This document shows, one piece after another, positions 6,123 through 7,973 of a DNA stretch of 7,973 bases. A program made the position numbers and the translations under genes. This DNA is from Desulfobulbaceae bacterium. GTDB lineage: Bacteria > Desulfobacterota > Desulfobulbia > Desulfobulbales > Desulfocapsaceae. Location: contig DOMU01000120.1 of the NCBI GenBank assembly GCA_003509305.1, positions 1 through 7,973 of the forward strand. The letters are read 5' to 3'. Below the pieces are notes generated by a model. That model had not been told where the DNA came from and did no database searches. It saw only the letters and a list, made by a program, of their open reading frames with translations. Positions within the stretch are counted from its first letter, which is position 1; the number at the start of each line of letters is the position of its first letter.

Positions 6123-6175
6123 CACGCCACCACGCAAGCCGCCACGGAAACGTGTCTGCGCACCTTGCGTCTTTT
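6121..6175 (+). terminator. Nested hairpins after the thioesterase gene
   Basis: Beginning at the thioesterase stop, ACGCAAG (6132-6138) pairs perfectly with CTTGCGT (6164-6170), directly followed by CTTTT. Inside it is a CACG-GAAA-CGTG tetraloop hairpin (6143-6154). A competing stem joins GACACG (6121-6126) to CGTGTC (6151-6156). The outer stem plus short T-run is compatible with an intrinsic terminator, but the loop is long and the T-run short, so efficiency is doubtful. Confidence 0.4.
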
Positions 6176-6284
6176 CCCGGCATCGCTTTGGCTGAAGCGA
6201 AAGGCGAAGGCGACAAGTTTGAAGCGTTTAAATAATTTATTTCACTCCGGCAACAACCAGGAAGGCGGGAAGAACACGGCACGA

Positions 6285-6298
6285 GCCGCCAAAGCGGC
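6285..6298. repeat. Short GC-rich hairpin after typA
   Basis: GCCGC (6285-6289) and GCGGC (6294-6298) form a perfect 5-bp stem with a 4-nt loop, about 20 bp past the typA stop. No T-run follows on the minus strand, so it is at most part of a Rho-dependent or atypical transcript end. The rest of the 194-bp convergent gap shows no gene. Confidence 0.25.
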
Positions 6299-6316
6299 CA
6301 GGACTCAGTATGTTCA

Positions 6317-7973
6317 TTATGCTCCCGGCAGCCGGATGCCCGGTTTCTTGCGTAGGCGAATGGCCTTCGGCGTCACCTCGACCAACTCATCATCGTTGAT
6401 ATAGGCGATGCAGTCTTCGAGACTCATCTTGACAGGCGGCGTCAGGATAACCGCCTCGTCCGAGCCGGATGCCCGCATGTTGGTCAACTTTTTCCCTTTG
6501 GCCGGGTTGACGACCATATCGACGGCGCGGCTGTTCTCGCCGATGATCTGGCCGGTGTAGAGCGGCGCGCCTGGTTCGATGAACAACTTGCCGCGATCCT
6601 GAAGATTCCACAGGGCGTAGGCGACGGCGACACAAGGCTCTTTGACAGCCAGCACACCGTTGACGCGGTTGACGATTTCCCCGGCGTAGGGGCCATAATC
6701 GTCAAAAACGTAATTCATCATGCCCATGCCTTTTGTGTCAGTGAGGAACTGCGAGCGGTAGCCAAGCAGGCCACGGGTCGGGATGGTGAAAACCAAGCGG
6801 CTCATGCCACCCGCCATACCCATTTCCAGCAACTGGCCGCGCAGCCTGCCGAGCTTTTCGATGACCGCGCCCTGAAACTGTTCATCAACATCGACGGTCA
6901 GCCGCTCATAGGGTTCGAGGAGCTGGCCGTTTTCCTCCTTCATGATCACCTGTGGCCGTGTCACCTGAAACTCGTACTGTTCACGGCGCATTTTTTCGAT
7001 CAGGATCGACAGGTGCAGCTCGCCGCGACCGGAGACTTTATAGCCGATTCCTTCTGTCATCGGCTCAACATGCAGGGCGACATCGGCCAGCGCCTCGCGG
7101 CGCAGCCGTTCCTCAAGATGACGCGAGGTGACAAATTTCCCCTCCTTGCCGGCAAACGGTGAATCATTCGGAATGAAATTCATCGAGATGGTCGGCGGGT
7201 CGATATTGATCACCGACAGCGGCCTGGGATTATCGGGATCGGTGAAAGTGACGCCAACAGTGACATCTTCCATACCGGCAACAGCGACGATTTCGCCGCA
7301 ACCGGCTCTCTCCACCGCCTCCTTGCCGTCACGGTGAAAACGGTAAATTTTGGCGATACGCACCGGTTTTACCGAACCGTCGCGGCGGGCCACCGCCACC
7401 GGCTGGTTCAGCGACAGTGTGCCGTTCACCACCTTGCCGATACCAAGCCGTCCCAAATAGGGCGAATAGTCGATAGTCGCCACCTGCATTTGCAGCGGCT
7501 CACCCGCACTGCCCTCTGGCGCCGGGATACGGTCGATGATCATCTGCGAAATAGCATCCATACTGCCGCCGCCCACTACCTTATCATCAGGGTCGAGCAG
7601 GGCGTAGCCCTGTTTAGCCGAAGCATAGACGACGGGAAAGTCAAGGATATGATCGGGGGCATTCAGCTTGACGAAAAGATCGAAGACTTGGTCCACCGCC
7701 CAGGCGCAGCGGGCTGCCGGTTTGTCGATCTTGTTGATGACGACGATGACCGGCAGGTGATTTTCCAGAGCCTTTTTTAGAACGAAATAGGTTTGTGGCA
7801 TCGGCCCTTCCTGGGCATCGACCAACAACAGAGCGCCGTCGGCCATGCGCAGCACCCGCTCAACCTGGCCACCGAAATCGGCGTGGCCTGGCGTATCGAT
7901 GATATTGATCCAATAATCGCCGAAGGTATAAGAGCCATTCTTCGCGGTGATGGTGATGCCGCGCTCCCGCTCC
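6317..7973 (-). CDS. typA: Translational GTPase TypA/BipA (N-terminus cut by window end)
   Basis: Ribosome-associated GTPase related to EF-G, acting in ribosome assembly and stress or low-temperature adaptation. The 551 visible codons lack roughly the first 50 residues, including the P-loop, because the window ends inside the gene. From the truncated end: switch I RGITI (4-8), G3 DTPGH (26-30), the TypA-type GPMPQT stretch, G4 NKID, and G5 YASAKQG. Then come an EF-Tu domain II-like barrel, the EF-G III/V-like domains ([50 protein letters not shown]) and the TypA-specific C-terminal domain with [20 protein letters not shown] and [17 protein letters not shown]. No frameshift is seen. The stop is TAA at 6319-6317, convergent with the thioesterase gene. 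The promoter is outside the window. Confidence 0.97.
   Translation of the reverse strand, partial: ERERGITITAKNGSYTFGDYWINIIDTPGHADFGGQVERVLRMADGALLLVDAQEGPMPQTYFVLKKALENHLPVIVVINKIDKPAARCAWAVDQVFDLFVKLNAPDHILDFPVVYASAKQGYALLDPDDKVVGGGSMDAISQMIIDRIPAPEGSAGEPLQMQVATIDYSPYLGRLGIGKVVNGTLSLNQPVAVARRDGSVKPVRIAKIYRFHRDGKEAVERAGCGEIVAVAGMEDVTVGVTFTDPDNPRPLSVINIDPPTISMNFIPNDSPFAGKEGKFVTSRHLEERLRREALADVALHVEPMTEGIGYKVSGRGELHLSILIEKMRREQYEFQVTRPQVIMKEENGQLLEPYERLTVDVDEQFQGAVIEKLGRLRGQLLEMGMAGGMSRLVFTIPTRGLLGYRSQFLTDTKGMGMMNYVFDDYGPYAGEIVNRVNGVLAVKEPCVAVAYALWNLQDRGKLFIEPGAPLYTGQIIGENSRAVDMVVNPAKGKKLTNMRASGSDEAVILTPPVKMSLEDCIAYINDDELVEVTPKAIRLRKKPGIRLPGA

Noticed and set aside
6223..6242. A/T-rich near-palindrome (AAATAA/TTATTT) in the convergent gap as a regulatory site
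   Set aside because: The stem has only A-T pairs with almost no loop, so it would not be stable, and no promoter context supports a binding site.
1..7973. Search for a CRISPR array, insertion sequence, tRNA, toxin-antitoxin or phage-defence module
   Set aside because: No regularly spaced repeats, transposase-like frames, tRNA-like cloverleaf or recognisable defence proteins were seen; nearly all of the window is occupied by known housekeeping families.

Overview
The window looks like chromosomal core-gene sequence from a diderm (outer-membrane) bacterium with medium-high GC, most plausibly a Desulfobacterota/deltaproteobacterial lineage. That placement rests on three things: a DivIVA-domain protein next to YggT and YggU, a RicT/YaaT (PSP1) gene directly upstream of a MetG with a C-terminal tRNA-binding domain, and a lipoprotein signal peptide that starts a probable efflux adaptor. 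The lineage is inferred from gene content and is not certain.

Layout, left to right. Positions 1-927 hold an accessory, minus-strand unit: a TetR-family regulator (142-771), then the first 28 codons of a lipoprotein (1-85) that is probably the periplasmic adaptor of an RND-type pump. A sigma70-like promoter (822-850) and a near-perfect 22-bp palindrome just downstream of it (792-813) suggest that the regulator represses its own operon. A hairpin plus T-tract lies between the two genes.

Positions 925-5429 carry a tightly packed five-gene minus-strand operon, in transcription order ricT - metG - yggT - divIVA - yggU. It combines RNA maturation, methionyl-tRNA synthesis, and envelope or cell-division functions. 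Gaps are 37, 10, 86 and 4 bp, so co-transcription is likely. An extended -10 promoter candidate with a leader hairpin lies upstream of ricT.

Positions 5655-6122 carry a plus-strand PaaI-like hotdog thioesterase, divergent from ricT and convergent with typA. The convergent gap (6123-6316) contains hairpins, one of them a possible terminator. Positions 6317-7973 hold the translational GTPase TypA/BipA on the minus strand, cut by the window end before its P-loop.

Four or possibly five of the eight genes use non-ATG starts (GTG or TTG). I see no RNA gene, CRISPR array, insertion sequence or prophage. I did not find a convincing new biological system. The observations most worth following are the TetR operator, the duplicated acidic repeat in the DivIVA tail, and the RicT protein with both conserved cysteine clusters.
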